Shown here one piece after another: positions 5,741-7,642 of a stretch of DNA of 7,642 nt (its first letter is position 1; each line of letters starts with the position of its first letter). The notes beneath the pieces were generated by a model that searched no databases, was not told the origin of the DNA, and saw only the letters and a program-made list of their open reading frames with translations. The DNA is from an uncultured Flavobacteriales bacterium (GTDB lineage Bacteria; Bacteroidota; Bacteroidia; Flavobacteriales_D; Sanyastnellaceae). The stretch covers positions 1-7,642 of the forward strand of contig CALCNZ010000237.1 of assembly GCA_937897625.1 (NCBI GenBank). The letters run 5' to 3'. A program made the position numbers and the translations under genes.

Positions 5741-5768
5741 CGTACACTTTATTCAAAATATACACGTG
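5734..5768. promoter_or_regulatory. Candidate autoregulatory operator of the toxin-antitoxin module
   Basis: Two copies of AAATATAC occur at 5734-5741 and 5756-5763, 22 bases apart, about two helical turns. Each runs into a short palindrome, TACGTA (5739-5744) and CACGTG (5763-5768), so the downstream sequence also resembles a repeat. Tandem half-sites one or two turns apart are what dimeric ribbon-helix-helix repressors typically bind. The site overlaps the proposed antitoxin -7 element. The AT-rich context means part of the similarity could be chance. Confidence 0.35.
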
Positions 5769-5801
5769 CAAATTCCAACAAAAAAAATTATCTGTCTTAA
5801 C

Positions 5802-5809
5802 TACCTTTG
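5802..5809 (+). promoter_or_regulatory. -7 promoter element of ftcD
   Basis: TACCTTTG followed by CA is an exact and very typical Bacteroidota -7 element, ending 19 bases before the ftcD ATG, which implies a leader of about 15 bases. No good TTG -33 element is seen, and the region upstream is A-rich. Its position also argues that translation starts at 5829 and not at any ATG further upstream in the same frame. Confidence 0.72.
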
Positions 5810-5828
5810 CAGCCTTACTTCAACAAAC

Positions 5829-7511
5829 ATGAAACAAATCATTGAATGCGTTCCGAACATTTCGGAAGGAAGAGACAAAGACAAAATCAACACCATTGCG
5901 CAAGCTGCTGCTGCTGTGCCCGGCGTGATGTTATTGGATGTAGATCCTGGAGCTTCAACAAACAGAACGGTTATTACCCTTGCCGGTGAGCCTTCAGCTG
6001 TTTTAGAAGGAGCGTTTCAGTTGATGAAGAAAGCGCAAGAGTTAATAGACATGCGCAATCACAAAGGTGAGCATCCGCGTCAAGGTGCCACCGATGTTTG
6101 TCCAATTGTTCCCATCTCGGGAATTACTTTGGAGGAATGTGCTGCGTTGGCTCATCAGCTTGGCGAGCGTGTTGGAAAAGAACTTGGAATACCTGGATAC
6201 TTTTACGAAGCAGCGGCCAAGCAGGAAGTTCGTGCAAACTTGGCAAATTGCAGAAAGGGTGAATACGAAGGAATAGAAAAAATTTCAACGGCAGAATGGA
6301 CACCCGATTTCGGTCCGAGTGAAGTAACGGAAAGCGTTCGCAAATCTGGAATTACAACCATTGGAGCGCGCGATTTCCTTGTGGCTTACAATGTGAATTT
6401 GAATACAACTTCAACGCGTCGTGCCAACGCTATTGCGTTCGACATTCGTGAGGCTGGACGTGTTTTGAATGAAGGTGGAAAACCTGTGTTGGATGAAAAT
6501 GGCGAGCCGAAGCGTATTCCAGGAACCTTGAAATCTGTAAAAGGAATCGGTTGGTATATTGAAGAATACGGCATTGCTCAATTGTCGTTGAACCTGACCA
6601 ACATCAACATCACTCCCGTTCATATTGCTTTTGAAGAATCGTGCAAGAAGGCCGACGAGCGCGGTGTTCGTGTAACAGGAAGTGAATTGGTTGGATTAAT
6701 CCCGAAGAAAAGTTTATTGGATGCGGCAGATTATTTCTTGAAGAAGCAAGAGCGTTCACTCGGAATTTCCGACAGTGAAAAAATAAAGATCGCGGTAAAG
6801 TCTTTAGGTTTAGACGACCTCGCTCCTTTCAATCCGGAAGAGAAAATTGTAGAATACATCATTGAGAAGAATTTAGGCAGTTCGAAGAAGTTGGTAGACC
6901 TGAGTCTTACTGCTTTCGCGAATGAAACGCTAAGCGAATCTCCAGCACCAGGTGGCGGTTCTGTTAGCGCCTACTGCGGTGCCATGGGCGCGGCTTTAGC
7001 AGGAATGGTTGCAAACCTTTCCGCTCACAAACGCGGATGGGATGCACGTTGGGAAGAGTTTTCGAATTGGGCCGTTAAAGCAAAAGATATTCAAGATGAA
7101 TTGAATTGGTTGGTCGATGAAGACACGCAGTCGTTCAATAAAATCATGGAAGCTTTCGGCTTACCAAAAAACAACGACGAAGAAAAAGCGGCTCGCACTG
7201 AAGCCATTCAGTCTGCTTCAAAATACGCTATGGAAATTCCATTGAGAACGGCTCGTGTTGCCTTCAAAGCATTTGAAGTTTGTGAAGCCATGATTGAAAT
7301 TGGAAATCCGAATTCTGTTACCGACGCTGGTGTTGGCGCATTGGCAATTCGCACAGCAGTGCTTGGCGCTTGTTACAATGTGCGCGTGAACGCAGGAGGA
7401 ATCTCAGACAAAGCGTTCACAGAAAAATTAATGAGTGAGGCAGCGGAGTTAGAGAAATTAACGGATTCGAAAGATGCTGAATTGCGTGCGAAGGTTTTAG
7501 AAAAAATATAG
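5829..7511 (+). CDS. ftcD: Bifunctional glutamate formimidoyltransferase / formimidoyl-THF cyclodeaminase
   Basis: This 560-residue fusion performs the last steps of histidine degradation. It moves the formimino group of N-formimino-L-glutamate to tetrahydrofolate, then releases ammonia to give 5,10-methenyl-THF. The transferase half spans about 1-330 and begins IIECVPNISEGRD (4-16). GEHPRQGATDVCP (80-92) includes His82, which coincides in number and context with the catalytic His of the porcine enzyme. The cyclodeaminase half spans about 355-560: it carries SPAPGGGS (371-378), the acidic VDEDT (429-433) and GNPNSVTDAGVGA (492-504). Total length is close to the mammalian bifunctional enzyme (about 541). 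The frame is open upstream to 5628, but that part overlaps the antitoxin and promoter, and homology begins at MKQIIECVPN, so I start at 5829. It is divergent from the toxin-antitoxin pair. No hutH, hutU or hutI is in view; the enzyme is presumably cytoplasmic. Confidence 0.97.
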   Translation: MKQIIECVPNISEGRDKDKINTIAQAAAAVPGVMLLDVDPGASTNRTVITLAGEPSAVLEGAFQLMKKAQELIDMRNHKGEHPRQGATDVCPIVPISGITLEECAALAHQLGERVGKELGIPGYFYEAAAKQEVRANLANCRKGEYEGIEKISTAEWTPDFGPSEVTESVRKSGITTIGARDFLVAYNVNLNTTSTRRANAIAFDIREAGRVLNEGGKPVLDENGEPKRIPGTLKSVKGIGWYIEEYGIAQLSLNLTNINITPVHIAFEESCKKADERGVRVTGSELVGLIPKKSLLDAADYFLKKQERSLGISDSEKIKIAVKSLGLDDLAPFNPEEKIVEYIIEKNLGSSKKLVDLSLTAFANETLSESPAPGGGSVSAYCGAMGAALAGMVANLSAHKRGWDARWEEFSNWAVKAKDIQDELNWLVDEDTQSFNKIMEAFGLPKNNDEEKAARTEAIQSASKYAMEIPLRTARVAFKAFEVCEAMIEIGNPNSVTDAGVGALAIRTAVLGACYNVRVNAGGISDKAFTEKLMSEAAELEKLTDSKDAELRAKVLEKI

Positions 7512-7531
7512 GGTCGAAATATTTTTCGGCC
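7512..7531 (+). terminator. Possible terminator of ftcD, perhaps bidirectional
   Basis: GGTCGAAA (7512-7519) and TTTCGGCC (7524-7531) form an 8-bp stem with one G-U pair and a 4-base loop, beginning directly after the ftcD stop codon. The T content after the stem on the plus strand is modest (TAATTGTATTGATTT). On the minus strand the stem is followed by CTATATTTTTT, so it may also end the convergent gene whose stop is at 7546. Confidence 0.5.
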
Positions 7532-7545
7532 TAATTGTATTGATT

Positions 7546-7641
7546 TCACCTCTTCCAAAGAATCCATGCGGGACCTATGAGCAGGAATTGAAGATCCTTC
7601 AGAAATGAAGGCTTCTTCCCTTCTACTTTATGTCCGTAAAA
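7546..7641 (-). CDS. C-terminal end of an unidentified protein (partial at window edge)
   Basis: The minus strand enters from the right edge in an open frame of 31 codons ending in TGA at 7548-7546; the other two frames close early. The peptide contains GHKVEGKKPSF, then LKDLQFLLIGPAWIL and ends WKR, so it finishes with a hydrophobic stretch capped by basic residues, as at the end of a membrane-associated protein. The wording feels like a conserved C-terminus but I cannot name the family. Convergent placement against ftcD with a shared hairpin between them supports a real gene end. Too little is present to assign a function. Confidence 0.6.
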   Translation of the reverse strand, partial: FYGHKVEGKKPSFLKDLQFLLIGPAWILWKR

Positions 7642-7642
7642 C

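Noticed and set aside
5628..5828. N-terminal extension of the ftcD frame back to an ATG at 5628
   Set aside because: It overlaps the antitoxin on the other strand and the TACCTTTG promoter, and family homology starts at the ATG at 5829.
7596..7611. CCTTCA-GAAA-TGAAGG hairpin as a terminator or small RNA element
   Set aside because: It has no T-run on either side and lies inside the open frame of the partial gene, so it is most likely a coding coincidence.
1..7642. CRISPR array, tRNA, rRNA, insertion sequence, phage or integrase genes
   Set aside because: I looked on both strands for spaced direct repeats, cloverleaf-like segments, terminal inverted repeats and transposase or integrase motifs and found none.

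Overview
The window reads as an ordinary chromosomal stretch from a member of the Bacteroidota, probably Flavobacteriia or a relative. Three things support this. Exact matches to the Bacteroidota -7 promoter element TAnnTTTG lie upstream of several genes. No start codon has a Shine-Dalgarno sequence in front of it, only A-rich leaders. Ribosomal protein bS16 carries a long Ala/Glu/Pro tail. Base composition looks moderately AT-rich by eye.

Layout, left to right. (1) 1-299 (-): the N-terminal part of an uncharacterised, probably membrane-anchored or exported protein, cut by the window edge. (2) 411-2542 (-): a two-gene unit made of a TSUP/TauE-SafE membrane permease followed after 17 bases by a GH13 (alpha-amylase family) lipoprotein, closed by a clear intrinsic terminator. 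(3) 2612-5728 (-): a run of five closely packed genes with no visible internal terminator. In transcription order these are a ribbon-helix-helix antitoxin, a PIN-domain toxin overlapping it by 8 bases, a small four-helix membrane protein, a CE15 glucuronoyl-esterase-like lipoprotein abutting that gene with no gap, and rpsP, followed by a strong intrinsic terminator. (4) 5829-7511 (+): ftcD, a bifunctional glutamate formimidoyltransferase / formimino-THF cyclodeaminase, divergent from the toxin-antitoxin module and served by a textbook TACCTTTG promoter. (5) 7546-7641 (-): the C-terminal end of another gene, convergent with ftcD across a possible bidirectional terminator.

Functionally the window mixes unrelated roles: alpha-glucan handling outside the inner membrane, possible hemicellulose ester cleavage, a type II toxin-antitoxin pair, translation, and the last steps of histidine degradation feeding one-carbon units to tetrahydrofolate. 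No SusC/SusD pair, transposase, integrase, CRISPR array, tRNA or rRNA is visible.

I do not see a clearly new system. The points most worth a second look are: -7-like elements only 4-6 bases from three start codons (possible leaderless mRNAs); a perfect GC-rich palindrome built from the codons of the antitoxin's DNA-binding strand; an essential ribosomal gene apparently downstream of a toxin-antitoxin module; and an rpsP that is not followed by rimM.
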